Of a stretch of 64,000 nt of DNA, positions 10,928-23,119 are shown one piece after another (position 1 is the first letter of the stretch; the number at the start of each line of letters is the position of its first letter). A program made the position numbers and the translations under genes. Under the pieces are notes generated by a model. It was given only the letters and a program-made list of their open reading frames with translations, had not been told where the DNA came from and did not search any database. Origin of the DNA: Tetracentron sinense (lineage: Eukaryota > Streptophyta > Magnoliopsida > Trochodendrales > Trochodendraceae); assembly GCA_015143295.1 (NCBI GenBank), contig CM026557.1, positions 30,327,965 to 30,391,964 on the forward strand, given 5' to 3'.

Positions 10928-11947
10928 GAAGTACTTATATTACAACTGGATCACTAAGTGGATACCCTTAAAAATATATTATTTATATATTTAGGGTAGT
11001 CCATTTGACAGATTGTCCTTAACCTGAGAGGTCAACATCTTTTATAGTATTTGCCTATATAGCTTTGATGTAGCCAATCGTCAATGTCCAACACACCAGA
11101 TTGAATACGGACTCATTGGGTTATGTATGCTACATTAGAAGAAGTGTGTGTACGCTTAACAAGGATTCCACTACTCTACAAGAGTAATTTATATTGAGTT
11201 GATACTTGTCAAAATCGGACTTGAAAAACCCAACGCTAGTATTTACTGATGAAATGGTTTTATCGAGAAGTTTATTTTGTATATAAAAGGAATATAATTA
11301 TTATTATTTCTTTTAAAGGTTTTTCTAAAATAATTTTGAAAATCCAAGTTTGACTAAAAGTATTAAAGAAAAAGGGTTCTCAATATAAGTTAGGGATTAT
11401 AGACAATATAAGATATTGTCCCATAAGCTTATAACAATATTGGAAGTGGAGGGACGTATCTGTAAACAAATCTTGTAATAGAAATACCTGCAAGTAATTC
11501 TCTATTTTGTAGAGGTTAGTCACATTGTGTTAATGGGCATAATTGTGATTAGTGGAACTCCAGGGACATAGATAAAATTCTATAATCCTAATGGAGTTAT
11601 AGGAAATGGTTTCCTAGTAACAATGCTTTAACCAAAAAGGTTAAGCACTTGGTCCCACAACTGGAAATAGGAGATCCCTTTAGATCCCACACACTAGGAC
11701 CTTCTTAATGCTTTTAATTTAATTAATTAATTTCTCTAAGTAAATCACTATATAGTATAGTGAAGCTCTAATAAGTGAAATCACATAGGATGTGATAAAC
11801 CAAATGGGTAGGACCCATTGGGAATTTTGATAAAGATCAAATGATTACCTAAGGGGTTTGAAACTCCTTAAAGGGGCATGTGGAAGTGGGGCCCACCTAG
11901 GGTGGGACGCCCACTTCGTGTGGAGACTTATCTCTTTAGTTAGTTAG
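10928..11947. other. Copia 3' untranslated region and unresolved start of 3' LTR
   Basis: No open frame is supported here. The 3' LTR must begin in this interval. Two purine-rich candidates for the polypurine tract are near 11440 (ggaagtggaggga, followed by a TG at 11461) and near 11875-11890. The truncated 5' LTR cannot decide between them. A near-palindromic 'cactatatagtatagtg' lies at about 11747-11763. Confidence 0.5.
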
Positions 11948-12150
11948 TTACTAATTGATGATTCCTTATTAGATAAGAATAAGATTAGTTAGTTACTAAT
12001 TAAAGATTCCTTAATTAATAGGGATTCCATTAGTTTGTTACTAATCAATGATTTGTTATTAGATAAGGATAAGATTAGTTAGTTACTAATTAATGATTCC
12101 TTATTAGATAAGGATAAGATTAGTTTGTTACTAATGGATAAGGTTGGTTT
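11948..12150 (+). repeat. 45-bp tandem repeat in copia LTR, 4 units plus a partial
   Basis: Units starting ttactaat lie at 11948, 11993, 12038, 12083 and 12128 (partial), an exact 45-base period. The 5' LTR holds only the last two units (418-460 and 461-505) plus the partial one. Confidence 0.93.
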
Positions 12151-12757
12151 CTTTCTAATATAAAATCCTAATTAATTGGGGATTATCATTAAGGAATCTT
12201 TTGAGGTATTCTAATTGGATTAGGATAAGGATGAGAGAGTCTTGGATTGCAAGCAAAGCAATCCAAGCAAGCCTATGAATATATGGGACGTCCAACCCTT
12301 GGAGATAGACTTCTCCAATGTTTTTCTCTCTCTCCTCTCCTCTCCTCTCCTCTCCTCTAGTTCATGCCCCCTCTCTCCTTTTGAGGAAAGTTTACGGTCA
12401 CCATCCCTCTTCTCTCTTGGTTCTAGTTTTTCTCTTGAGCAAAAGCAGAACCAATCTTGTTAATCAAGAAAGGATCTTGAGATTCATGAAAAGAACAAAA
12501 GATCATAGAGCTTGAATTGGAAGGACCATTAGCTTGCATTAAAGAAAGCTTTAAAGGAAAAAAGAAGGTTCGTATGAATCGAGAAGGAGACTTTACACTT
12601 GCGAAGTCTTGCGGGCATTGTTCTATCATGGATTTGACTTATCAATATCAAAGTCACAAAGGTGATTGTTATTTCATCATTCATTGAATAAATCTTGGGA
12701 TTCGATGTATGCCCCCAAAGAACTGTTTTTCTAAAATTAAAAAGAGGCATACTTTCA
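11948..12757 (+). repeat. 3' LTR of the copia element (right, well-defined part)
   Basis: Bases 12040-12757 match the 5' LTR and end in the same CA. Left of that, LTR sequence continues with two further 45-bp units. The stretch includes the TATA-like 'cctatgaatatatggg' and a CT-rich run in which a 'ctctcctctc' module is more repeated than in the 5' copy. Confidence 0.8.
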
Positions 12758-13556
12758 GTTGGCCCCTCCACGGGAGGTAATATCAGCGATCTCACCCATG
12801 TGCTTGCCACGCCTCTCCCATCTGCTCTGGCTGATTTCCCACAGTTCCAATTAGCTCAATTTTCCATGACTCTTAATTACCGTTCGAAGCTTTGTATGAG
12901 AGAAGTTGCTGGTCTCCTCTATACTGGGATGAAGTTGGTGAAAGAAAAGTGTTGGGTCCTGAATTGATCGAGCAGACCGCAAACAAGGTCAAGATCATCA
13001 GAGAGCGATTGAAAACTGCCTAGAGTCAGCATAAGAGTTATGCCGACACCCGTAGGAGAGATCTTGAGTTCCGTGTTGGCGATTATGTTTTTGTTAAGAT
13101 TTCACCGACGAAGGATGTTATGTCATTTGCCATGATAGGCAAGCTTAGCCCTAGGTTTGTGGGTTCATTTGAAATCGTCACAAGAGTCGGTGAGGTTGCT
13201 TACCGAGTCGCTCTACCTACTCACAATGTGGCAGTCCATAATGTGTTCTACATTTTAATGCTTCGGAAATATATCCCGGATCCGTCACAGGTTATCGATC
13301 TCGATTCGTTGGAAATCCGTGAGGATCTCACTTTAGTGGAACAACCAATACAAATTTTGGATAAGCGAGATCTAGTCTTGCGTAACAAGACTATCCCATT
13401 GGTTCTTTTGAGATGACAACACCATTCTGCAGAAGAGGCTACATGGGAGCGCGAGGCCAAAGTGAAGGAAAAATATCCTCAATTTTTTTCCTAGTTTTGT
13501 TTGCATGTTTTGTGGTTCGTTCCAATTTCAAGGTCAAAAATTCTGTAGGGGGAGGA
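12758..13556 (+). pseudogene. Ty3/gypsy integrase C-terminus (Tekay/Del-like chromovirus)
   Basis: Degenerate frames show the end of integrase: a decayed 'LAxF...NYRSK' block near 12850, then 'SYADTRRRDLEFRVGDYVF', 'GKLSPRFVGSFEI', 'VAYRVALP', 'VHNVFYILMLRKYIPDPS' and an 'VLRNKTIPLV...EEATWE' tail. The clean open part is 13120-13416. From family knowledge this combination points to the Tekay/Del chromovirus group. A purine-rich tract (gtagggggagga, about 13545-13556) follows directly, as expected of a polypurine tract before the 3' LTR. Stops and shifts before 13120 make it non-functional. Confidence 0.85.
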
Positions 13557-15665
13557 TTTAGAACCCCAAAACTCATGTTCATAGTTGGTAAATAGTGCCT
13601 ATGAATCATAATTTTTGGCCAAAAAGGGTCTTCTATGCATTTTAGATGTGTGATGAATGAATGAAAGAACTTAAAAACAAATGTGTGAGTGTTAAAGCCA
13701 GGGTCAAAGAGTTGAGTCACTCTAAGTGGGTTAAGGGAATGATGGAAACACTCAAAATGAGAAAAAAATGTGGAAAACAAGGAAAATTTCCAACTCTGCA
13801 GGTGATCGGTCGCCTACCCCTTATGGCCGGTCGACCGACTGTCTCCTTCGTGGCCCAAATTGGGCCACAGTGTGTATGATTCAGAGGTCGGTTGATCGCC
13901 CCTCCAAGCCAGTCAATCGCCTTTCCCTAAAAGGGCCAAAATGGGGCAACAATAGGCTTTTATTCTTGGCCGGTCAACTGCCCCTCCAAGCCGGTCGAGC
14001 GCCCCTTAGTGATTTGGGTTATTTCCCCTTTTCCGTGAATTTTAAGTAAAGATTAGGTTTTTTAAACACCATTAGCGTATAAATAGCAACCCATTTCGTG
14101 GGATTTAGAGTTCACAAACCCAAGAGAGTTTAAGGAAGAGATTTTGGGGAGAAAGAGGAAAGCTAGGGTTTCAAAGGGGGGGGGTTCTTTTGAGATCAAG
14201 ATTGGAGCTTGGATTCTCTCCTTCAAGCTTGGAGATCAATTCCACGAGCCATTTGAGCTTGGATTTCACTTCCGCAAGCACTCTAGAGTCTTTTCAAGTC
14301 TTTTCCCCAAGTCTTTGTAAGGTAGGTACTTCCTACTACTTCTCTTGGGATATTTAATTATGAAATGCAAATTGTGAAGCATGTACTTGGATGATGTAGA
14401 TGTGTATGATCTTGCATGAGTGTATACCTTCCATTATTTTACATTATTAAACTTTAAATATAAACAAAATGAAATGAAGAGCCAGTTTATTGATGAAATG
14501 GGGATGTGTAGCCTATATATACTTATACTAATGTTGAAATGAAATTACCAAATGCGTGTTTGAATGTTTAAGAGCTTTTTAAGTATATTATGATGTTTAC
14601 AAACATGATGCACATGTAGGCATTGCATGATCGAAGTTTTCTTTAAGTTTTAAGTTCCAAGATTTTCAAATGAGCCAAGCTATGAGTTTCCAAATTTACA
14701 ACAAGAACAATTGAGACAAATCATGACTTACCCAAACATGCATGATAAAGCCAAATGTAAGGGTTGGTCAAGGATAGGCCATATCCAAAAATATGTCATA
14801 TCTAGCTTCAAAAAAAGATAAGCAAGAATGATATTGTCAAACTTTGGGTTAGTCAAAGATGTTAGTGTGTCAAATTAAAGCATGTATCAATGAAGGGTAT
14901 TTACATACTCGGCTTTAAGTTGTTTCAAGTACTTTCAATAAGGAGTATTTACATACCCGGCTTCAAGTCTTTTTCAAGGGCACTAACATTTGGCTTCAAG
15001 CATGTTCAAGTAAGACAAATATGATTCACGCAAGACAAGACAAGACAAGTACAATTCAAACAAGACACGCATGATTCTTATACGACAAGAACAAGACAAG
15101 AACTATGTTTTAAGAATGAAAAATATTTTTTGAAAAGACTAAAAGTAAGATTTAAAGTATGGTTAGCAAGCATGCACATGTGATTTAAGATGTTTTAAAT
15201 TTCAAGCATGCAATGACATATATTATATCACTGTTAGATAATAGCTTGTACACACTGAGTATTCCATTCTCAGTCATACATTTTGATGTCGGCTGGTATT
15301 CCCATTGACATTTTCGTGCCGGAGCCATAGGTCGAAAAGGAGTATGTTGAGGAACCAGTAGGTGGCATTCCCGAAGAGGGAAAGAATTTGGACAAATGGC
15401 CTTACGAGACTTATTATTGAGAGATGTGAACGAATGTCATGTATATACGTTTTGAATGAGTAGGCATGTCCACTCTTACTTTAGGATGTTGTTATTGTAT
15501 AAAACTCTTGGAATACAATTATATTATATAAAAAGAAAATTTTTGTTAACTTCCGTTGTAGCATGCCTTGTATATTCTGCAGGATAGTTGATATTGCAAG
15601 TCAAGTCAAGTCAAGTCATGAGCCAAAGTCTCCTCAAATTCTCAAGGAGATTTTGGGTCGCGACA
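13557..15665 (+). repeat. 3' LTR of the plus-strand gypsy element
   Basis: The start after the polypurine tract reads tttagaacccc (expected TGTAGAACCCC) and the end is gggtcgcgaca at 15665. Its architecture follows solo LTRs A and B: a left region with palindrome-like ccggtcgaccg pieces (13800-14010), leader-like text with 'gcgtataaatagc' (a TATA box near 14078), a CTGAG...CTCAG inverted repeat at 15255-15273, and the same terminal bases. The partner 5' LTR is not in the window. Confidence 0.82.
14074..14086 (+). promoter_or_regulatory. Putative TATA box in gypsy 3' LTR
   Basis: The string gcgtataaatagc is a good plant TATA box and lies inside the LTR, where an element promoter is expected. 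Confidence 0.5.
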
Positions 15666-15856
15666 TTTTATTTTGATTATCTTGAGAAAAAACAGTAAAC
15701 CATCAGTCTCCTCAATGGAAAATTTTACACATAAGACTAACAGTCAAGTTTGAAGTCTAGACAACTCTAATGTTTTATTCATGATGTTGTTTTATTAAGT
15801 TTTGTTCAATGTATTATCCTTAAGGGACCTAATTCCTTGAGCTTTGATACCACCTT
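15666..15856 (-). other. Leader of a minus-strand gypsy element with primer binding site
   Basis: Read on the minus strand, an LTR ending in ggggcgcgaca (15857) is followed by 'aagg' and tggtatcaaagc (15841-15852), a methionine-tRNA-type primer binding site. About 190 bases of untranslated leader follow, down to 15666, where the sequence meets the end of the other gypsy 3' LTR. No gag is present, so the rest of this element has been lost. Confidence 0.72.
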
Positions 15857-16256
15857 TGTCGCGCCCCAAAATCTCATATTGGTCAAATAGGACTTTAGTC
15901 CCGTGACACTGCATATCCAACTTATCCTAACAGCATGTAAGAGATATAAAATACGAGTCTCAAAATTTTTCTTCAACATTAATAAAATTCTCTATTAAAG
16001 TCTTCAATTAATAAAATGACATCAACTATAATTTGAAGACCAAACAACTAATCTTAACCATAATTAAATTCAATCATCCCATGTGATTCAACATCTAAAA
16101 CTGCATTCAAACCTAAACAACATCAATTAAATTATCTGAGTACAACCCTTTTTAAAACTGAAATAAATCAAACTGGATAGGGTCATCTATCCAGATCCCT
16201 TTCTTCCTCGGGTGATTACCTTTGGGCTTTTCTTCATATTCTTCCTCAATCCATGG
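15857..16256 (-). repeat. 5' LTR of the minus-strand gypsy element, right part
   Basis: The 3' end of an LTR in minus orientation begins at 15857 (tgtcgcgcccc on +). It is broken at 16252-16256 (catgg) by the Sirevirus-like element and continues at 22096. Confidence 0.7.
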
Positions 16257-17647
16257 TGAAAAAATTCGGTGAACCTCAAATCAATGTTTGAGTTGAGAAC
16301 TCACAAAATCAAGGGGATGGTTAGCTGTCCCTACAAGTCTATCTACCCTTTTTAATATTTTAACAATTAAGCTATTAGCTTAAGGGATGATGAACTTAAA
16401 GCGCAGAAATAAAGAGAAAAAAGCAAACCATAACACAGGGATTTTTACGTGGAAACCCTTCCGGGAAAAATCACGGGACCTACTCCAGCCAAGAGATATC
16501 ACTAAGACAAAGTCAACAAGAACTTACAAGACTCGAACTTGATTCTTTCAGACTCGACACTACGATCCTTCAGTTCTTAGTCCTCTACGCCTCGAAAAGT
16601 CATCACGTACTCACAAGTCCCGTGATCAACCGTAGTCGCTAGTACTTCTTTTTATGTCTCGAAAACAACCACGATCTTCTGATCGATCTCCATCAATGAT
16701 GGCTTCAGATTCCACCGACCAAATCACACATCCATGATCCTTCTCGGATTGATCTCCTTCGCAAAGGCTCCGAAACACTCCGACCAATTTTTTCTATCCA
16801 AAACGGGTTGATGGTTTGATTGAAATCAAATCCTAGATGGACTCCATCAATGGGAAAGTCCAAGCAAACAAGAATGGAGCATTAGCTTGCAAAAACTGGG
16901 ATGAGAGAAGGATTAACAAAGGGGAGGAGAGACAATAAAAATTAGAGTTTTTATAAACTCTAGAGATAGTTAAAAATACTCTCTATACTCTCTTAAAGTT
17001 GCTCTCCATGAACTAGAAGGGTTCTAGTTAAATAGAGAACCCAAAAACATGTTTTAGAAGTTGCTAAATCCGTTTTAGACAAGAAAATCCATATCAGGGT
17101 CGACCTTAGGGGTTTTGGGTCGAGCCAAAAACTTTTTAGCATGATTTTCCATATCAGGGTCGACCCTAACATCCACTTGGGTCAACCCAAGTTTTTCTCA
17201 CTTGCTGGATTTTTTTCCCATACAAAAACTGCTCATACCAGGGTCAACCCTGGGGGTTGTTTGATCGACCAAGATAGTAAAATAACATTTTTAGCTCTTG
17301 ATTCCTTCACAAAAGTTGTATATATTTTTGATGCGGTTGATTTGATATATTATGGAGGAAAATCCAAACTACGGTTTGTGAGATATGCCTCTTATAAGCA
17401 ACCTTGGGTTTTTAAGAACTTTAAAAACTTTTAACTTGATTTGGGCTACATATCTAATCACCTAAGGTTCATATGATTAGTCTAAGTCAATTTCCACCTA
17501 AGGTATCATATTATGATTATTCTATGTCAATTTCCACCTAAAGTATTATATCACTTGTCGTGGATGCTTGAAGGCAATGACACAAGATACACTAGACTCA
17601 CTTGTTTTGACACCAGAATAAGCTAACACTAAAACATGGACTTTACA
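16257..17647 (-). repeat. 3' LTR of the gag-only element
   Basis: Matches 20622-22090 throughout, from tgaaaaaattcgg at the left to the actttaca end at the right (TG...CA when read on the minus strand). The region 17090-17260 carries several copies of a 10-base palindrome ggGTCGACcc or its CpG-decayed variants ggGTCAACcc. Confidence 0.9.
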
Positions 17648-19405
17648 ATCTGCCCCTTTGGCAATTCCATGGCAAAACCAAACTGAAGTACATGATTTGA
17701 TACAAACTCACCCAAACACATCAAACTGTGAAGTAGGACATTACATGACTCCAACTCTATTACATGACACCAATTGACAAATAATCTTAAATGAAGACAC
17801 TGAAGCTCTTGTCAAGTAAAATATGTTTGCTGGAACCCTGCACCTGCACCTATACATAAACAAAATACCCAGTGAAGCATGTATGGAATATGAAAATACA
17901 TAAACACAGGTATTGCAAAGAATGTATTGAACTTGGGAACTTATACCCAACGTTCTCCTCCTTTTTGGCACAATTGCCAAAGGTAGGCAAGAAGCCAATA
18001 TCCCCAAAAAAATACCAATTTAGGACATGTGAAATATCAAGACAACCATAATACAACTAAGCAAATGCAGACAATGTGTGGACTAAAGAGCGGAAAACAA
18101 AAATAGAAATATAAATCACAAACTCCCCCTCAACAACTCAACTTGATCTTTTCCCCCTAAGATAAAGGACACCACCAAAATCAGGACACCTAAGCTAGAA
18201 AGGCCCATGACAACCAATAAGAAAACACATAATAATAATACAAAAAAAGTATCATGTGCTACACAAACATGCATCAAAACATTCCAAGTAGTAGTAATAT
18301 AAAATTACTAATCCAATGAAGAACATGATTAGTTAGTCCGACTGAGAATACACATCTTACTAAATCTCACGGAATATTAAAGCATAGCCAATTCACTTAG
18401 TCACATTTAATGAACAATTCAAAAGTGAAGCAATATGTGTGTAGTGGTGATCTGACTAGATACTAGATCAAGGTTTCTTTCCATTTCTAAGGATATGACA
18501 TTAACCACTAAGGGGACTACAAGAGACACAATTCTTTAGAAGTCAGACCTAGTTAGATCAAGATATGCTAATTTTTTATATTTTGGTGCTCCTTTATCCA
18601 TTTTTATTTGACTCAATATATTTTTCTTTTACTTTTTGGTCACATACCTGCACTTTGTAAAATTTCTTTTGATGTTCTTTATCTGAACATATCTTATCAT
18701 GCAATGATGGCTTTCACACTATCTGGGTAGGTATTCCTGGCTATTGGCAGTAGGGGCTTTCACTCTAGCAACTCAGATAGATAACTAATGTCTACATAGG
18801 TAGCCATTACATACTGTTTGCATCCAATAGTGACTTTCACACTAGCCCAGTAGGTAGCCCTTTTCATTGCAATAATTTTTGCTCATGGAGGATACACAAA
18901 ATGAGGATGACTAACAATATGGTCATTCTAGATTGGTCATCGAAGGTCACACTTTTGGGATAAGTCAAACACCTATAGATTGGAAAATAGACCTCTCAAC
19001 AGAATCAGTCAGAGTACATGTGAAATTTGTAAAGCATACATACATGAATAAGTCTCTAACAATTCAAGATAAAACCAGTCTAATTTTCAGCCTAACCAAG
19101 AGACTATGAAGGTGATATATCCTCAATCAGCAACAAACTCATGTTCAACCCTAGACAAGTATAGAAATAAAGACCACACAAGGAATGCATATCATGCAAG
19201 TCAAATAAGAGTAACATGACAACAATCTTTTTGGATTTTATGATTTTTCAATGTTTTTGAGTTTTTTTCAAAATAAATAAAACAGAAAAATAGGCCAAAG
19301 CAAATAAAAACTAATAAACAGAAAAACTACTAGTATACACAAACATCACAGCACTAGGACATGATAGAACACTAATAACACACCCTAGGCTATGACAGGC
19401 ACGGG
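17648..19405 (-). other. Non-coding spacer and polypurine tract of the gag-only element
   Basis: Next to the 3' LTR, the minus strand reads ggcaaaggggcagat, a good polypurine tract (17648-17662). The remainder is AT-rich with no supported protein. Its part nearest gag (about 18885-19405) matches 63481-64000 of the second copy, so the spacer is a conserved component of the family and not random flanking sequence. Confidence 0.75.
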
Positions 19406-20560
19406 CTAAGTGAAGCCCTTCAGGTCTTCCTTTCTCATCCAAATGGTTTTAGCAGTTTGATTGATCCTTTGGTCTCTAACCGTTTCAATTGAGGTAGGTA
19501 TGACCTTTTGCCTCTTCCTCCTGTTCCTCATTTTCCAGGATTGAGTCCTAGAATTAAGGCGGGCATTATGGTTCTCCCTGTTTCCTCCTTTATATCTAGC
19601 ATAAGGAGTGTCATGACCATGCCATTGTCTAGAGTTATGAGCAATTTTCATCACATTTTCACACAAACTCTTAGACTTCTCCATTAGGACCTCAACTCTC
19701 CTTTGAAGATTCTCATTAAAGTTATTTTGGTTCTCAAAATCATGAATGGGCATTCTTCGAAGTTTAGGACATTGAGACCTAATATGACCCTTCATTCCAC
19801 ATTTATGACATGTAGGAATGAATTTCTGAGTAGAAGGGTCTTTCCTATTTTTAGAAGGGCACCTCTTATCACTAGGCTCAGTGTTCAAGGTACATGGAGT
19901 TCCCTTCTCATCTGCATACCTCTGATCTTGCTCAAGATCAGCCAACTTGATTTCAAAACTTGTATTTTGATCAAGACAATCATGCAAATTAGATTCAAGA
20001 AACTGAGTCTTGACAAGGAGGGAAGCCTTCTCTTCCTCAAGCTGTGACATAAGAGCTTTCAACCCTGAAGTCACTTGGTCTAAGGCATCTCTTTCAATTT
20101 CAATAGATTTGACCTTTTTAGTTATGGAAAACTGAACCTTTTTCAGCTGTAAGCATTCCTGAAATAACTCATCATAGGCTGCCTCGAGGTCTCCCTCAGA
20201 ATCTAAGTCACTTTGACTCTCCCTATCATCCTCACTCTTGTCACTCATGGTAACAATAGATGAAGACTCTTCAATCCCAGTGACGGAGGCAATAGAAGCC
20301 ATAAAATTTGTAGTCTCCATCTGGGAAACTTTAAGAATATCACAAGCTTCTTTAACAAAGTTACAATTATTAGAAGACTTTGGGATGATGTGATTTTCTA
20401 AAAATTTGTTGGGGAAGGTCCAACCCTTTTCTGTAGAGATCTATAAACTCTTGTCTAGAGATAGGTGAAATACTCTCATTCGAGATTTTCAATCATTAAT
20501 ATTACACCTATTGAAAAATAGGGGACAAGAGATAGATCCTCCATTTCTTTGGATATTCAT
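19406..20560 (-). pseudogene. Sirevirus-like gag, internally deleted; C-terminal half open
   Basis: The ATG at 20560 aligns with the gag start of the second copy (61558), but after about 80 eroded codons the sequence jumps to the gag C-terminal half, losing the capsid-like (UBN2) part and the first zinc knuckle. From 20320 a clean 304-codon frame follows: an acidic stretch (DKSEDDRESQSDLDSEGDLE), a predicted coiled coil ('LEEEKASLLVKTQFLE'), one zinc knuckle CHKCGMKGHIRSQC, a basic Arg/Asn-rich region and the end 'IWMRKEDLKGFT'. In full Sireviruses the protease follows that last segment; here a stop follows it. Whether the 304-codon frame is translated is unknown. Confidence 0.85.
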
Positions 20561-20607
20561 ATTCACGGAAAATAAGAATAAGATCGCACTAAAAAATTAG
20601 TGAACTC

Positions 20608-20619
20608 GCTCAAATACCA
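20608..20619 (-). other. Primer binding site of the gag-only element
   Basis: On the minus strand the sequence tggtatttgagc follows the 5' LTR end after two bases. It differs by single bases from the initiator-Met type tggtatcagagc and from the tggtattagagc of the second copy. Confidence 0.75.
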
Positions 20620-20621
20620 AT

Positions 20622-22090
20622 TGAAAAAATTCGGTGAATCTCAAATCAATGTTTGAGTTGAGAACTCACAAAATCAAGGGGATGGTTAGGTCTCCCTATA
20701 AGTCTATTTATCCTTTTTAATATCTTAACAATTAAGTTATTAGCTTAAGTGATGATGAACTTAAAGTGCGAAAATAGAGAGAAACAATCAAACCATAACA
20801 CAAAGATTTTTATATGGAATCGGGAAAAACCACGGGACCTAATCCAACTAAGAGATACCACTAAGACAAAGTCAACAAGAACTTACAAGACTCAAACCTA
20901 ACTCATTCGGACTCGACACTACGATCTTTCAGTTCTTAGTCCTCCACGTCTCGAAAATTCATCACGTACTCATAAGTCCCATGATCAACCGTAGCCACTC
21001 TTACTTCTCTTTGTGTCTCGAAAACAACCATGATCCTTCGATCGATCTCCGTCAATGACGGCTTCGGATTCCACCGACCAAATCACACATCCATGATCCT
21101 TCTCAGATCGATCTCCTTCGCAAAGGCTCCGGAACACTCTGGCTAATTTGTTCTATCCAGAATGAGCTGATGGTTTGATTAAAATTAAATCCTAGATGGA
21201 CTCCATCAATGAGAAAGTCTAAGCAAGCAAGAATGGAGCATTGACGTACAAAAACTAAGATGAGAGAAGGATTAACAAAGGGGAGGAGAGACAATAAAAA
21301 TTAGAGTTTTTATGAACTCTAGAGATAGTTAAAAATACTCTCTATACTCTTCCAAAGTTGCTCTCCATGAACTAGAAGAGTTCTAGTTAAATAGATAACC
21401 CAAAAACATGTTTTAGAAGTTGCTAAATCCGTTTTAGGCAAGAAAATCCATATCAGGGTCGACCCTGGGGGTTTTGGGTTGGCCCAAAAACTTTTTAGCA
21501 TGATTTTCCATATTAGGGTCGACCCTAACATCCACTTAGGTCGACCCAAGTTTTTCTCACTTGTTGGATTTTTTTTCCATACAAAAACTGCTCATATCAG
21601 GGTTGACCCTGGGGGTTGTTCGATCGACCAAGATGTTAAAATCACATTTTTAGCTCTTTCTTCATTCACAAAAGTTGTAGATGTTTTCAACACGGTCGAT
21701 TTGATATATCATAGAGCAAAATCCGAGCTACGGTTTATGAGATATGCCTTTTACAAGAAACCTTGGTTTCTTAAGAACTTTAAAAACTTTTAACTTGATT
21801 TGGGTTACATATCTAATCACCTAGAGTTCATCTGATTAGTCTAAGTCAATTTTCACCTAAGGTATCATATTATGACTATTCTAAGTCAATTCCCACCTAA
21901 GGTAACATGGTATTTAGGTCACTTACCATCCTATGAGTGAAACGAAAGATATGATCAACTGAGTCTTCAACCGATCTTCTTCGGTCTTCAACTTCACTTG
22001 TCGTGGATGCTTGAAGGCAATGACACAAAATACACTAGACTCACTTGTTTTGACATCGGAATAAGCCAACACTAAAACATTGACTTTACA
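20622..22090 (-). repeat. 5' LTR of the gag-only element
   Basis: 1469 bp against 1391 bp in the 3' copy. The difference is mainly a block near 21905-21995 (containing 'cttcggtcttcaacttcac') that is missing from the 3' LTR but present in the related LTRs at 57141 and 59988. Palindromic GGGTCGACCC-type sites lie at 21455-21625. Confidence 0.9.
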
Positions 22091-22095
22091 CATGG

Positions 22096-22970
22096 TTTTG
22101 GATCGCAGATATCAAAATCTGAACCTACCAAACAATAACAGTTTAGCTGAGTATGGAAAATACTCTGTGGATATAGAGCATAATTAACAATATAATTAAT
22201 ATGCATTTTCAGTCATATCATACCTCATAATATCAGAGTGCAGAAACATTTAAAATAGTTCATATAATCATTCCATAATATTTTCATATTCATGACTCTT
22301 GCAGACTTGTGATACATATGCAGACTCATGTTCATTCATACTTGGTCCATACCAGTCCATACAAGATCCATACCAATTTCCTTTATCATACCAGGGTTCT
22401 AAGGTCCATACAATTCTAAGGTTCATGCCACTAAAGGCTTACCAATTCGTACAAGGGCTTTATCAGTCACATCATTCTAGGTCCGTACCATCTGCTTGTA
22501 AATTCCATGCTAATGTTCGTACTATCGGCATGTAAATTTCATGCTCATACATTTTCACCAGGTTCATATCAGGGTCCGACTAGTCATGGGTACATATGTA
22601 GACTTACCAACTTGTGGACTCATGCAAACTAACCAACCTATTATGTCGTGAGACTTGTGTTTGACCGTTTCATAATAAAGTTTTCATCTAGGCTATCGCT
22701 TAGGTTCCGATACCTTACTATCGAAATTCTACTATAATGACCACGTACCACAATAGTTAGAGAATTCTAGGTTAATAGCATCTTTCTCTAAGCATATACC
22801 TATCCGGGATTTTAATCATTATAAATGCATAAATAAGCATAATTTAACATGTGAAATCATACCATAATAGTACTTATCAATGTCATCGAATAATGTAAAA
22901 TTATAAATCCTTCACTATTCATTCACCATAATCCAACACACATCCCATCCTCCACAATTAATCCATGTGA
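22096..22970 (-). repeat. 5' LTR of the minus-strand gypsy element, left part (distal end unresolved)
   Basis: Continues the LTR of 15857-16256 after the catgg duplication. It includes at 22136-22156 a counterpart of the CTGAG...CTCAG inverted repeat seen in the other gypsy LTRs of the window. I cannot find a clear terminal 'ttaca'; the LTR seems to run into the Helitron-like cluster near 22970, so its distal end is approximate. Confidence 0.5.
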
Positions 22971-22974
22971 GAGA

Positions 22975-23088
22975 TTTTATAGGATTGTGATAAGAGGGAT
23001 AGAGATTTTAGGAGATTTTGATAAGAGGGATAGAGAGAATATAAAATATTAATCAATGGGAGAGATTTTAGGGGATTGTGATAGGATA

Positions 23089-23119
<31 letters not shown>

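Larger units (their letters stand above)
418..12757 (+). mobile_element. Decayed Ty1/copia retrotransposon with nested insertions
   Basis: The element is defined by a 5' LTR (418-1141), a methionine-tRNA-type primer binding site, a gag-pol region (4534-10927) in the copia order gag, protease, integrase, RT, RNase H, and a 3' LTR ending at 12757. Both LTRs share about 720 bases and end in the same 'actttca'. It is interrupted by a LINE (1332-3039) and a gypsy solo LTR (6732-9395). The 5' LTR is truncated at its left edge, so no target-site duplication can be checked. The coding region carries many nonsense codons, so the copy cannot be autonomous. Confidence 0.85.
16257..22090 (-). mobile_element. 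Gag-only Sirevirus-like copia element (two LTRs, no pol)
   Basis: The complete insertion is bounded by perfect 5-bp repeats catgg (16252-16256 and 22091-22095). In minus orientation it consists of a 5' LTR (20622-22090), a primer binding site, a gag region with an internal deletion, a spacer of about 1.75 kb without coding content, a polypurine tract and a 3' LTR (16257-17647). No protease, integrase, RT or RNase H is present. The gag C-terminus and spacer match the element at 59988-64000 closely. The architecture fits the non-autonomous TR-GAG class known from plants; membership is my inference. Confidence 0.88.

Noticed and set aside
13661-14049. 72- and 93-codon frames
   Set aside because: In the U3 part of a gypsy LTR, over the ggtcgaccg repeats; no protein evidence.
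19703-20047. 114-codon plus-strand frame
   Set aside because: Antisense of the Sirevirus-like gag coiled coil.
22299-22535. 78-codon frame with Tyr/Gln repeats
   Set aside because: Falls in a gypsy LTR; composed of 'ccataccagtccatac'-like short repeats.
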